Positions 27,828 to 36,094 of a stretch of 57,120 bases of DNA are shown one piece after another. The first letter of the stretch is position 1; every line of letters begins with the position of its first letter. A program made the translations under genes and the position numbers. The notes under the pieces are model-generated. The model made no database searches. It was not told where the DNA came from and worked only from the letters and a program-made list of their open reading frames with translations. This stretch comes from Acidobacteriota bacterium (GTDB lineage Bacteria > Acidobacteriota > Vicinamibacteria > Vicinamibacterales > UBA2999): NCBI GenBank assembly GCA_030650395.1, contig JAUSDY010000073.1:1-57120 (forward strand), written 5' to 3'.

Positions 27828-27833
27828 CTTTTG

Positions 27834-27861
27834 AATAACGAAGAACGAAGAACGAAATAAA
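27834..27861. repeat. Heptamer array AATAACG-AAGAACG-AAGAACG-AAATAAA
   Basis: Four adjacent 7-base units in the spacer between the tRNA and the zinc-ribbon gene. Only one direction of arm is present, so it does not form a hairpin. Confidence 0.65.
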
Positions 27862-27870
27862 GAAACCAGG

Positions 27871-28623
27871 ATGCTTCCGGATCTCGCAAGGCTGATCGAA
27901 CTGCAAGAGATCGAAAGCAAGGCCGCGGTGGCTAACAAAGCCATCGCGGATGCTCCGGGCCGAATCGCCGCGCTCGACGCCCTCCTTCACGACGCCACCG
28001 CCGCCCTCGACAACGCCAAGCACGCCCTTGCGGAAAGCAAGACTCGCCGCGGTTTTGTCGACAAGGATCTGGCCGCCGTCCAGCAGCGCCAGAGCAAATA
28101 CAAAGACCAGTTGATGCAGGTGAAGACCAACGACGAGTTCCGCGCGATGCAACACCAGATCGAAGCGGCGGCCGCCGATGTCGGGCAGTACGAAGAGAAG
28201 ATCCTGATCAACATGATGGAGGTGGACGAGATCAACGCCACCATCAAGAAGGCCGAAGCGGCGCTCAAGGCGGCGCAATCGAAAGTGTCGGCCGAGCGCG
28301 GCGCCATCGAACAGGACGTCAAGACCCAGCAGGGCGTGCTCGCCGAAACCACCGCCGCACGCGCGAGACTGGTGGCCGCGATGGACAACAAAGGCGTGGT
28401 CGAGAGCTTCGAGCGCATCGCCAAGGTCCGCGGCACCGCCGTCGCCCGCGCCGAGGGCGAGCGCTGCACGGTGTGCCAGGTGCGGTTACGGCCCGCGGTG
28501 TTCGTCCAGGTGCTCAAGAACGATCAGATCGTGCAGTGCGACAGCTGTAACCGAATCCTGTATTTCGTGCCGCCGTCCGCACCCGCCTCACCCGCCTCCG
28601 CCTCCGCTCGCAATGGCTCGTAG
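27871..28623 (+). CDS. Coiled-coil protein with C-terminal zinc ribbon (CdsZ/CT398 type)
   Basis: A 250-residue protein. The first 190 residues are a long antiparallel coiled coil (LARLIELQEIESKA ... YKDQLMQVKTNDEFRAMQHQ, the latter a family hallmark). Residues from about 196 hold the zinc ribbon: CTVCQVRLRP and CDSCNRILYF give the four cysteines. The tail PPSAPASPASASARNGS runs into a palindromic repeat. It pairs with RNase HI here, as in many bacteria. The molecular role is not settled; chlamydial relatives act in secretion and transcription. Confidence 0.85.
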   Translation: MLPDLARLIELQEIESKAAVANKAIADAPGRIAALDALLHDATAALDNAKHALAESKTRRGFVDKDLAAVQQRQSKYKDQLMQVKTNDEFRAMQHQIEAAAADVGQYEEKILINMMEVDEINATIKKAEAALKAAQSKVSAERGAIEQDVKTQQGVLAETTAARARLVAAMDNKGVVESFERIAKVRGTAVARAEGERCTVCQVRLRPAVFVQVLKNDQIVQCDSCNRILYFVPPSAPASPASASARNGS

Positions 28624-28705
28624 CGAGCTACGGCGAGACCTCGCCGACTTGTCCGCCGAAGCTTCAGCGGAGGCGGAAGCGGCCTCCGGCCGCGAAGGCG
28701 GGCCG
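28604..28705. repeat. Palindromic repeat cluster between the zinc-ribbon gene and rnhA
   Basis: Contains GGCGAGACCTCGCC, TTGTCCGCCGAAGC with AGGCGGAAGC, and GCGGCCTCCGGCCGC, three adjacent stems. The middle one shares TTGTCCGCCGAAGC with the insertion in mutS2. The last codons of the zinc-ribbon gene and its stop lie at the edge. Confidence 0.6.
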
Positions 28706-28710
28706 CACGA

Positions 28711-29109
28711 GTGATCACCGCGTATTTCGACGGCGGCGCCCGGAGCAATCCAGGCCCGGCCGGATATGGCGTCTACATCGTTGACGACCAAGGGACGGTG
28801 CTCGCGGAGCTGAACGGCGCGCTCGGGATCGCCACCAACAATATTGCGGAGTATCGCGGGCTGATCGCGGCGCTGCAATGGGCGGTCGATCACGACGTGA
28901 CGGAACTCAACGTCAAGGGCGACTCGCTGCTGATCATCGAGCAGATGCGCGGCAACTACAAAGTCAAGAACGAAGGCCTCCGGCCGCTGTATCACCAGGC
29001 GCGAATGCTGGTCATGCAGATCGGCAACGTGAAGTTCGAGCACGTGCCGCGCGAGAAGAACACGGACGCCGACCGGCTGTCGAACGTCGGCATGGACGCG
29101 AACGTTTAA
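28711..29109 (+). CDS. Ribonuclease HI-family protein
   Basis: A 132-residue RNase H fold: ITAYFDGGARSNPGPAGYGV carries the first Asp, TNNIAEYRGLIAALQWA the Glu, LNVKGDSLLIIEQMRG the second Asp, and REKNTDADRLSN the last. These are the four metal-binding acids. It would cut the RNA of RNA-DNA hybrids. Size and wording match the short RNase HI found next to zinc-ribbon coiled-coil proteins. The start is GTG 28711. Confidence 0.9.
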   Translation: MITAYFDGGARSNPGPAGYGVYIVDDQGTVLAELNGALGIATNNIAEYRGLIAALQWAVDHDVTELNVKGDSLLIIEQMRGNYKVKNEGLRPLYHQARMLVMQIGNVKFEHVPREKNTDADRLSNVGMDANV

Positions 29110-29124
29110 CGATGCGGCAGTGAT

Positions 29125-30324
29125 TTACGGAAGCCAGTTCACGAGTAGTGTCGCAACAAGCCCTTCGGTTGTCGCAGCCGGTAGGCGTAGAAGGAATGTC
29201 TTCGCTCCGGGGCCAACCGCATAGTGATCGAGGTTGTAACTGGGAGTGATTCCCGTTTTGAACAGCGGCACCGGTACCGACGGGTCTGGCCGTCCATCGC
29301 GAACCGCCATCTTCACTGCCATCAGCGTGCCGTCAGGTGCCAGGTAATACAGTTCCCCGCCATCCTCACGCCACCGGGCGGAGGTGCCACCGGCGGTGGA
29401 GATCTGAATGCGCTCGCCCGTGGGAGGGACTGGCGACACGTACACCTCGTTGCGATCCGACAACGCGGCGTTGAACGCGAGCCATCGCCCGTCAGGGGAG
29501 AGACGCGTCTCGTCGATGAGCTTCAGGTTCGATGCCAGGATCATGGGCTTCTCTTGGCCTTCGATGGGCAAACGGAGCACCTGACGGTCGTCGCCTACGT
29601 TAGTCATCGCGATCAGATACTTGCCGTCATCCGACCAATGTTCCAGGGAGAGCGTTTGACCCGTGGGAGCGGTGAAGACCGTGTGCGGATCGCCGCCGAG
29701 CGCAGCCTGCACGTCCAGGCGCCGTCGCTGCACCACGTAGGCCACCCGCCGGCCCTCCGGAGAGATCACCGAATCGCCGGCTGGCGATGTCGTCAACCGC
29801 GACCGCAAGCCGCGAGAAAGGTCCAGCACGAACACACCGGGATTAAGTGTGCCTGCAACGCTGTTGACGCCCAGGCGGGCGTCCCGTGACAAGTCGAGGC
29901 CGACCCCTGGTCCCGGCTGCAACGGTTGGGAGAGCCGCTTGCCGTCGCGGGAGAACCAATAGAGTTCTGACGTAGGAGCCGAAAATGACGCGATAAAGGC
30001 GATCAGGCCGTCTTCTGAGATTGCAGCCGCCACCGCGGCGGGATCCAACCCGGTAGCGACCGAATCTGACAGGTCCACCGTCTCGCCAACGAGGGTCCCA
30101 TCCCGCGGGTTGAACCGCTGTGCCTGGAGCCGGCCGTCCGGCGCCGTGAGCAGCGACATGTGCCCTCGTGCGTAAACGAATCCCCGTGCCTTTGTCAGGA
30201 CGGTTGCCGCCGGCCCGTCAATCGATAGCGGATGGTTCCGGCGGCTCGTGATCCTGCCAAAACCTAAGGAATCCCTAAGAACTTGAGTCGATCGGTGCCC
30301 GTAGAATCCATCGAGAGTACGCAC
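29125..30324 (-). pseudogene. C-terminal PD40 propeller fragment, probably from a Ser/Thr kinase
   Basis: From about 30240 inwards the frame reads as a TolB/PD40-type propeller: AISEDGLIAFIASF, GVFVLDLSRGLRSRLTTSPA, SVISPEGRRVAYVV, RLSPDGRWLAFNAAL, GGTSARWREDGGELYYLAPDG, and it ends VATLLVNWLP. This is the usual C-terminal half of acidobacterial protein kinases or transcriptional regulators with a propeller. The kinase or DNA-binding N-terminus is absent. The first 30 residues of the open frame look like non-coding sequence. Likely a remnant. Confidence 0.6.
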
Positions 30325-30345
30325 GTCTTGGCCTGCCGAAAGCCG

Positions 30346-30907
30346 GCGGCCGCCGATGAACGCCGGCGATTTCCAGGCGGCGGCCGTCGCGATCTACGCG
30401 ATCAAGCACTACACCCCCGCGGGAGGGGAAGAGAGCAGCGAGCAGGCCATTGCGAAAGCCGTCGCGTGGCTCGAGCGCGCCCACCCGAAGACGACCCAGG
30501 ATCGCGCGTTCCAAGCGCTGGCGCTGGCGTGGGCGAATGACGGGTCGGAAAGCGCGCGGCGCTCCGCGCGATCACTCGTCGCCAGGCCGCGGATAGACGG
30601 CGGATGGAGTCAGATCACAGGCATGCACTCTGACGCCTACGCCACCGGACAGGTGCTGTTTGCGCTCAGCGTCGCTGGAAGAATGCCGGCGTCGGATCCC
30701 GTGTTCCAGAAAGGGATCGACTACCTGCTTCGGACACAAGCCGCCGACGGCACGTGGCACGTGAAGTCGCGATCGATCTGGCTGCAGCCGTATTTCGAAA
30801 GCGGCTTCCCCTACGGGCGCGACCAGTTCATCTCAACCGCCGGCACGGCGTGGGCGTCCATGGCGTTGGCCACGGCCTGGCAGACGCCCATGACATCGCA
30901 ACGCTAA
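30346..30907 (+). pseudogene. C-terminal fragment of a squalene-cyclase-like repeat protein
   Basis: The frame reads SRRPPMNAGDFQAAAVAIYA, then WLERAHPKTTQDRAFQALAL, GGWSQITGMHSDAYATGQVL, YLLRTQAADGTWHVKSRS and TAGTAWASMALATAW. This is the alpha/alpha-barrel repeat pattern of prenyltransferase/squalene-oxidocyclase-like proteins, often fused to cytochrome or heme domains in soil bacteria. An ATG at 30356 exists, but family sequence begins before it, so the 5' part is lost. It overlaps the end of the next fragment by 4 bases. Confidence 0.6.
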
Positions 30908-31212
30908 CGGTTGGGTTTCAGGTTGAGTGCGGCCATCCAGTTCACGACAACGGTGACAGCTGAAGAATTCGCGGCGGCGCGTTCCCGCAGGACGACAAAT
31001 CGCTGACCATCGGGCGAAGCGTTATAGGGATAGACGTTGGAAGAAAAGATGTCGACTTGGCTCGGAAGTTCAAATAGCGGCGTTGGTTCGCCAACCTCGA
31101 ACCGCGGGTTGGTCCTGACCGGGACCGCCCATAACCGCTGGCCAACGACAAAGAAAATCTCACGGCCATGCGGCATTCCTGGCGGCGGGCTGCGCCCAGA
31201 CGCCAACCTCAC
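30904..31212 (-). pseudogene. Extreme C-terminal PD40/kinase fragment
   Basis: About 100 residues: GREIFFVVGQRLWAVPVRTN, FEVGEPTPLFELP and YNASPDGQRFVVLRERAA, ending VVVNWMAALNLKPNR. This is the last blade and tail of a PD40-propeller protein like the one at 29125, but not a copy of it. Everything upstream has been lost, and the junction lies against a lipoprotein fragment on the other strand. Confidence 0.6.
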
Positions 31213-31457
31213 CCACCACCACGGGCGCCTCGGCAGGACTGCTGCGATGGGATGTCGTCACACCCGGCTGCGCCGCGACATCGGCGCCGACACCCAAGCC
31301 GGATGTCACCACAGCGAAGCTGCGCCAGGAGCCGGACGGATCGATGACCGCGAGCTGGTCTTACGAAGTCTTGGGACGACCGGTGCTACTGCACGCGCGC
31401 TTTGTCGAATTTGGCGGCGTCTGGGGTATGTGCAGCTGGGATACGAGTGACGTCTAG
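31173..31457 (+). pseudogene. 5'-truncated small lipoprotein
   Basis: The frame reads AFLAAGCAQTPTSPTTTGAS, with LAAGC as a lipobox, then RWDVVTPGCAATSAPTP, LRQEPDGSMTASWSYEV and FVEFGGVWGMCSWDTSDV before the stop at 31457. The hydrophobic signal before the lipobox is missing and there is no in-frame start codon; the sequence turns into the opposite-strand propeller fragment instead. Likely a relic of a small acidobacterial lipoprotein of unknown function. Confidence 0.45.
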
Positions 31458-31458
31458 T

Positions 31459-31604
31459 TAGTTGAAAGTTGTAAGTTGAAAGTTGGAAGTTTCAGTTCAG
31501 AGTTTTAGTTTCAAGTTCCAACTTGAAGCTTGGAACTAACACTGAAACTGAAAACTGAACTTTGAACTGAAACTTTCAACTGTCAACTTTCAACTTTCAA
31601 CTTG
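31459..31604. repeat. Large inverted array of heptamers (GTTGAAA arm, TTTCAAC arm)
   Basis: The left part is a run of GTT-initial 6- and 7-base units (GTTGAAA, GTTGTAA, GTTGAAA, GTTGGAA) and the right part holds their complements (CTTTCAA, CTGTCAA, CTTTCAA, CTTTCAA). The centre near 31525 is exact: AGTTCCAA, an 8-base loop, TTGGAACT. The right arm overlaps the 3' end of pgeF and supplies its last codons and stop. It is AT-rich against the surrounding GC-rich DNA. Confidence 0.85.
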
Positions 31605-32378
31605 GTGCGGCACTTGTATCAACGCGGCCATCCGGCCGGCGCCCTCGCCTTCAGCTCGAAACGAATCGAAGACTTCGGTGTGCGCGCGTGTGCTCAAGCG
31701 GCTCGTGAAGATGCGATCGGGCGAAACGCCAGCCGCAACGAGCTGATCGCGATTGGCCAGCCACAAATCGAGAAGCAGTCGCGATGCGCGACGGACGAAC
31801 CACTGCGCGAGGTCCTGGGGGGAATGGCCGGCGTTCTTGAACGCATCGACCAGCGACTCGCCCACTTCGTAGTCGTCCGGTCCGATGCTTGGTCCGATCG
31901 CCGCGATCACGTCATCAGGCCTGGTGCCGAATTCGGTGGTCAGCCGCTCGACCGCAGCGGGCGCGACCCGCGCGGACGTCCCTCGCCATCCCGCATGCAC
32001 CGCCGCCGCCGCTCCACCCTTGCGATCCGCCAGGAGTATCGGCACGCAGTCGGCGACCATCACCGCCAGGACGAGGCCCGGCTCGTTAGAGACGATCGCG
32101 TCGCCGTCAGGCCGCTCGCCGCTCGACGCCGGAGTGACCTCACCGCGCTTCAGAACCCGCACGACATTGCCGTGAACTTGCTTCACGCGCATCACGCGTT
32201 CGGGCGCCGCCCCTAACGAAGCGGTTGCAGCCGCCCACCCAGTCTCGTTGACGCGTAACTGCAGTTGCCTCGATGTAAACAAATGTTGCGCGGCGGTGGC
32301 GAGGCCGTCGCAACGCAAAGCGGGCCCCCAAGGCTCATGGCTCCAATGAAATGCGGGATCCGGCGCGGGCAGTGTCAT
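31590..32378 (-). CDS. pgeF: Peptidoglycan editing factor / purine nucleoside phosphorylase (YfiH-LACC1 type)
   Basis: A protein of about 262 residues with the multicopper-polyphenol-oxidase-like fold. It has MRVKQVHGN, VMVADCVPILLADR, AAVHAGWRGTSARV with the zinc-site His, and AAIGPSIGPDDYEVGESL. Family members act on purine nucleosides or remove wrongly incorporated amino acids from peptidoglycan precursors. The ATG at 32378 (MTLPAPDPAFHW) is preferred; 32402 would add 8 residues. The last residues (HQVES) and stop are encoded by the heptamer array, so the original 3' end has been replaced or extended. Confidence 0.88.
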   Translation of the reverse strand: MTLPAPDPAFHWSHEPWGPALRCDGLATAAQHLFTSRQLQLRVNETGWAAATASLGAAPERVMRVKQVHGNVVRVLKRGEVTPASSGERPDGDAIVSNEPGLVLAVMVADCVPILLADRKGGAAAAVHAGWRGTSARVAPAAVERLTTEFGTRPDDVIAAIGPSIGPDDYEVGESLVDAFKNAGHSPQDLAQWFVRRASRLLLDLWLANRDQLVAAGVSPDRIFTSRLSTRAHTEVFDSFRAEGEGAGRMAALIQVPHQVES

Positions 32379-32504
32379 GCGCGGCCCGCCAATCGGCGGC
32401 AACCAGGGTTGCGATCGGTTTCGCCACGACCGCGAAAGTCGGCGCGTTTTCGCGATTTCGCTGTGGCACCGCCCTTGATACTCCGTCGGTCAGCGAACGA
32501 ACCG

Positions 32505-32843
32505 ATGACGAGATCGAGTCTCGTCGGACTGGAGACGAACATGGTGGTCAAGATCATGCCGAACGACAAGGGTACCCCGAGCGGAAAGCTGGCGGATGCC
32601 GAAGTGCACTTCACCGATGGAGAAATGGAGGGGCTGCGGCTGCTCGGCTTCGCCGTCTGGGAACGCCGTAACGGCTCCGGCCGCAACGTCACGTTTCCCG
32701 CCCGAACCTATTCGGTGAACGGCGAGCGCCGCAGCTTCTCGTTGCTGCGGCCGGTCAGCGACGCGAACTCGCAAGAGAAGGTGCGCGACCTGGTGCTGCG
32801 CGCTTACTCCGACTTCGAGGCGCAGGCTGCGGTCGCCAGCTGA
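32505..32843 (+). CDS. Small hypothetical protein
   Basis: A 112-residue frame, MTRSSLVGLETNMVVKIMPN, with SGKLADAEVHFTDGEMEGLRLLGFAVWER, a middle reading GRNVTFPARTYSVNGERRSFSLLR, and KVRDLVLRAYSDFEAQ at the end. The alternation of beta strands with a closing helix suggests a small folded domain similar to SpoVG-like or other stress-related proteins, but I do not recognise it. A start at 32541 (MVVKIM) is also possible. It is divergent from pgeF and convergent with the radical SAM gene. Confidence 0.6.
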   Translation: MTRSSLVGLETNMVVKIMPNDKGTPSGKLADAEVHFTDGEMEGLRLLGFAVWERRNGSGRNVTFPARTYSVNGERRSFSLLRPVSDANSQEKVRDLVLRAYSDFEAQAAVAS

Positions 32844-32878
32844 AAGGCGCGGAGGCGGCCTCGGTTGTCATGCCGAAT

Positions 32879-32935
32879 GTAGGGGCGGGGTGTAGGGGCG
32901 GGTCTTTAGACCCGCCCGTTAGCCCCTTAGCTCAA
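32879..32935. terminator. GGGCGGGTC / GACCCGCCC hairpin repeat
   Basis: Arms GGGCGGGTC (32896-32904) and GACCCGCCC (32909-32917) around TTTA, preceded by a direct repeat of GTAGGGGCGGG. It sits between two convergent genes, where it could end both transcripts, though there is no T-run. It also has the look of a dispersed palindromic repeat. Confidence 0.55.
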
Positions 32936-34672
32936 CACCGGCAGCAGCCGCGCGTTCTCTTTGGCCCGCTTCGGCGGCAGCGTCCACTCGGCGCGAGTGC
33001 TCTTCTCGAATTCCGCTCGGAAGAATGGCTCTTTCATGCCGCCGTCGATGATGTTCCACGGCAGCACCGCGTCGGCCGAGCGATCGCGATAGATGTAGAA
33101 GTCGCCGTCGATGCCGGAATCAGCGAGCGCCTTGCGCCACTGGCCGCCGTTTTCTTCGGCCAGCTCGATCGCCGGCGCAATGCGGCGATCGCCGAGCGAC
33201 AGCAGCGCCTGGTAGTACGAGTGCCGCTCGCTCTTGATGTTGAAGTAGACGTTGTCGATGCCGGCGACGAGCGATCGCATCCGCTTCATCTTGCGCTCGA
33301 TCACGTCGGTGCGCTCCATCGGCAGCCATTGATAGGCGGTGCCGGGCTTGGGCACGAGCGGGTTCACGCTGGCGACAATGCGGCCGATGCGGCCGCGCGG
33401 GCGCGCATGCTTGAGCATGATCTCGTGCAGCTGCAACGTCAGGTCGCGGATGGCGACCAGGTCCTCGTCCTCCTCGGTGGGGAGGGCGATCATGTAGTAG
33501 AGCTTCAAGCTCTCGATGCCGCTCGAAAAGATCAGCTCGGCGCGGTCGAGGATCTCTTCGTTGGTCACGGTCTTGTTGATCACGCGGCGCAGGCGATCGG
33601 AGCCGGTTTCGGGCGCAATGGTCAGCGTGCGCTCGCCACTGTCTTTGAGCAACGACACGATCGTCGGCGTGAGGTCGTCGAGACGAAGCGAGGCCGGGCT
33701 GATCGAATAGCCCATGTCCTTGAGGCTGCGCAGGATGTGCTCGATGTCGGGGTGGTCGCAGAGCGCAATCGACACCAGGCCGGCGCGCGACGAGTGCGCG
33801 CGGGCCTGCTGCGCGAGCTCGAGTATCCGGTCGGTCGGAAACGCGCGGACCGGCAGGTAGTTGTAACCGGCCCAGCAGAACCGGCACAGGTTGGCGCACC
33901 CGCGCACCACCTCGATCAGGAAGCGCGAGCCGAACTCGGTATCGGGCGTGAAGATCGTGGTGCACGGCGGGTCGACGGCATCGGTCGACTTGAGCGCCGC
34001 CTTCTTGACGATCGGCGGCGCGCCGGTGCCTTCGCGCGGCACGTATCGCGCGATGGTCCCGTCTGCCGCGTATTCGACGTCGTAGAACGACGGGATGTAA
34101 TAGCCGCGTGCCTGGGCCAGGCGCTTCAGCTGCTCGGATCGCGACGAGGTGCCAAACGCATCGACGAGCGCGGGCACCAGCGTTTCGCCTTCGCCGGCCG
34201 CGATCACATCCGCAAAAGGCGCGAGCGGCTCGGGGTTGACGAACGTCACGGCGCCGCCGATGACGACGAGGGGGTGGCGATAGTCGCGGTCGGCCGCGCG
34301 TAACGGCACGCCCGCCAGGCGCAGAAGCGTGAGCACGTTGGTGTAGTCCCACTCGAACGACACCGAAAACGCGATCACGTCGAACTCGGCGACGGGTGTC
34401 TGCGACTCGAGCGTCACGATGCGGGTGCCGGCTTCACGCAGCGCGGCGAGCTCCTGCTTCGGCGGCAGGAACACGCGCTCGCACACGATGTCCGGCTGAT
34501 CGTTGAAGAGGCGGTAGATGGTCTGGAATCCGAGGTTCGACATCCCCACGAAGTAGGTGTTGGGGAACACCAGGGCCACGCGCAGCCGGTTGGCGTGCGG
34601 CTTGGTGACGTAGCCGACCTCGCGGGAAAGGATGTCTTGTGCGAATTCGCGCTGTTGCCTTGGTTTCATCAA
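32927..34672 (-). CDS. B12-binding-domain/radical SAM protein (TIGR03960-like)
   Basis: A 581-residue protein. The N-terminal region is a cobalamin-binding-like Rossmann domain (RVALVFPNTYFVGMSNLGFQ, VIGGAVTFVNPEPLAPFADV, AAGEGE). The radical SAM domain has RGCANLCRFCWAGYN (C-x3-C-x2-C near 258-265) for the 4Fe-4S cluster, and SLRLDDLTP and LTIAPETGSDRLRRVINK follow. It is the N-terminal unit of a two-part family often fused or paired with a DUF2344 protein, which is not seen here. The role is unknown. It lies downstream of ftsZ on the same strand. Confidence 0.85.
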   Translation of the reverse strand: MMKPRQQREFAQDILSREVGYVTKPHANRLRVALVFPNTYFVGMSNLGFQTIYRLFNDQPDIVCERVFLPPKQELAALREAGTRIVTLESQTPVAEFDVIAFSVSFEWDYTNVLTLLRLAGVPLRAADRDYRHPLVVIGGAVTFVNPEPLAPFADVIAAGEGETLVPALVDAFGTSSRSEQLKRLAQARGYYIPSFYDVEYAADGTIARYVPREGTGAPPIVKKAALKSTDAVDPPCTTIFTPDTEFGSRFLIEVVRGCANLCRFCWAGYNYLPVRAFPTDRILELAQQARAHSSRAGLVSIALCDHPDIEHILRSLKDMGYSISPASLRLDDLTPTIVSLLKDSGERTLTIAPETGSDRLRRVINKTVTNEEILDRAELIFSSGIESLKLYYMIALPTEEDEDLVAIRDLTLQLHEIMLKHARPRGRIGRIVASVNPLVPKPGTAYQWLPMERTDVIERKMKRMRSLVAGIDNVYFNIKSERHSYYQALLSLGDRRIAPAIELAEENGGQWRKALADSGIDGDFYIYRDRSADAVLPWNIIDGGMKEPFFRAEFEKSTRAEWTLPPKRAKENARLLPVLS

Positions 34673-34691
34673 AAGTCCAAGGGACTGTCGA

Positions 34692-34711
34692 GTTGTCTCT
34701 CCGTAGACAAC
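34692..34711. other. Small hairpin downstream of ftsZ
   Basis: GTTGTC and GACAAC arms around TCTCCGTA, in the 76-base spacer between ftsZ and the radical SAM gene. No T-run follows on the minus strand, so termination is uncertain. Confidence 0.35.
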
Positions 34712-34748
34712 GCTCGCGGCTCCCCTGGATCTGTCTACTGTATCAGTC

Positions 34749-36032
34749 CTATCCCTCGTTACGCCGCAGGAAGGCCGGCACCTCCAGGTCGAGATTCAAG
34801 TCGAATTCTCCGAATTCTGCCGGCAGCGTGGCGGACGGCTCGGCCAGCGGCATGTCGGCGGCGGTCTGAACGACCGCGGCCTTCGGCGCCGCATACGGCA
34901 TGTCGAGCCCGGCCCTCCGGGTGATCGTCGGCCGCGACTGCGCGGCGGAGGAAGCCGCCGGCTCCACGCGCAGCTGCGACGAGTACGAGGTCATGTCGAC
35001 CGGCGTCTGCAGCGGCGCATTTGCGGGCGTCGACCGATCCGTCCGGGCGTGCTCGAACCCGGTGGCAATCACCGTGATCTTGATCTTGCCCTTCAGCGCC
35101 GGGTCGACCACCGCGCCGAAGATGATGTTGGCGTCGTCGTGCGCCGACTCCTGGATGATCGTCAGCGCCTCGTTGACCTCGAGCAGCGACATGTCGGGGC
35201 CGCCGGTGACGTTGATGATCACCCCGCGCGCCCCTCGCACCGAGGCGTCCTCGAGCAGCGGGCTCGAGATCGCGCGGTTGGCCGCATCGATCGCGCGTGA
35301 CGGGCCGTCGGCCATCGCCGTGCCCATCATCGCCACGCCCATGCCCGACATGATCGTCTTGACGTCGGCGAAGTCGAGGTTGATGAGGCCGGGCACCAGG
35401 ATCAAATCAGAGATGCCCTGGATCGCCTGCCTCAGCACATCGTCGGCCGTCACGAACGCGTCGAGCATCGAGGTGTTGCGATCGATCACCGCGAGCAGCC
35501 GCTCGTTGGGAATGGTGATAACGGTGTCGACCGCTTCGCGGAGTGCGTCGAGGCCGTTTTCGGCCTGCTCGAATCGCTTCTTGCCCTCGAACTTGAACGG
35601 CTTGGTGACGACCGCAATCGTCAACGCGCCGAGCTCGGTCGCGAGGCTCGCGATCACCGGCGCCGCGCCCGTGCCGGTGCCGCCGCCGAGCCCCGTGGTG
35701 ACAAACACCATGTCGGCGCCCGACAGCGCCTGGATCAGCGCGTCGGTGTCTTCGAGCGCAGCCTGCCGGCCGACGTTCGGATCCGCGCCGGCGCCCAGGC
35801 CCTTGGTGAGCTTGCCGCCGATCTGGATCTTCACCGGCGCGGGGTTGTTCTTGAGCGCCTGGGCGTCTGTGTTGGCGACCATGAACTCCACGCCCGAGAT
35901 GCCGGCCTGCACCATCCGCGACACGGCATTGCTGCCGCCGCCGCCGACGCCGATCACCTTGATCCGCGCGCCCATGCGCGTCTCTTCATCCAGCGCAAGC
36001 CGCAGTGCCTCGTAGCCGTCCTTTTCCGCCAT
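34749..36032 (-). CDS. ftsZ: Cell division protein FtsZ
   Basis: A 427-residue tubulin homologue. It contains [17 protein letters not shown], the signature [15 protein letters not shown], the NERLLAV segment and the catalytic-loop region [21 protein letters not shown] variable linker (about 325-405) precedes the C-terminal peptide VPAFLRR that binds FtsA and other partners. It polymerises with GTP into the division ring. It is the last gene of the division cluster; a palindromic repeat separates it from ftsA. Confidence 0.97.
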   Translation of the reverse strand: MAEKDGYEALRLALDEETRMGARIKVIGVGGGGSNAVSRMVQAGISGVEFMVANTDAQALKNNPAPVKIQIGGKLTKGLGAGADPNVGRQAALEDTDALIQALSGADMVFVTTGLGGGTGTGAAPVIASLATELGALTIAVVTKPFKFEGKKRFEQAENGLDALREAVDTVITIPNERLLAVIDRNTSMLDAFVTADDVLRQAIQGISDLILVPGLINLDFADVKTIMSGMGVAMMGTAMADGPSRAIDAANRAISSPLLEDASVRGARGVIINVTGGPDMSLLEVNEALTIIQESAHDDANIIFGAVVDPALKGKIKITVIATGFEHARTDRSTPANAPLQTPVDMTSYSSQLRVEPAASSAAQSRPTITRRAGLDMPYAAPKAAVVQTAADMPLAEPSATLPAEFGEFDLNLDLEVPAFLRRNEG

Positions 36033-36047
36033 CGTGCCTCCTGTCTA

Positions 36048-36094
36048 CCCTGAGCGAGGTCGACTTCACCCGTGAAGTCGGCCGAGTCGAAGGG
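36048..36094. repeat. CCCTGAGCG...GTCGAAGGG palindromic repeat between ftsA and ftsZ
   Basis: Outer ends CCCTGAGCGAGG and CGAGTCGAAGGG flank an inner stem CGACTTCACCCGTGAAGTCG. It fills most of the ftsA-ftsZ spacer, ending directly at the ftsA stop codon. Related copies lie at 39692, 47512 and 47757. Confidence 0.7.

Noticed and set aside
31459-31604. Integron attachment site or transposon end
   Set aside because: No integrase or transposase is present, and the structure is a run of degenerate heptamers rather than an attC-like or IS-like end.
32870-34303. A 477-residue plus-strand frame opposite the radical SAM gene
   Set aside because: Composition typical of an antisense shadow, with no motif, while the minus strand carries a complete radical SAM protein.
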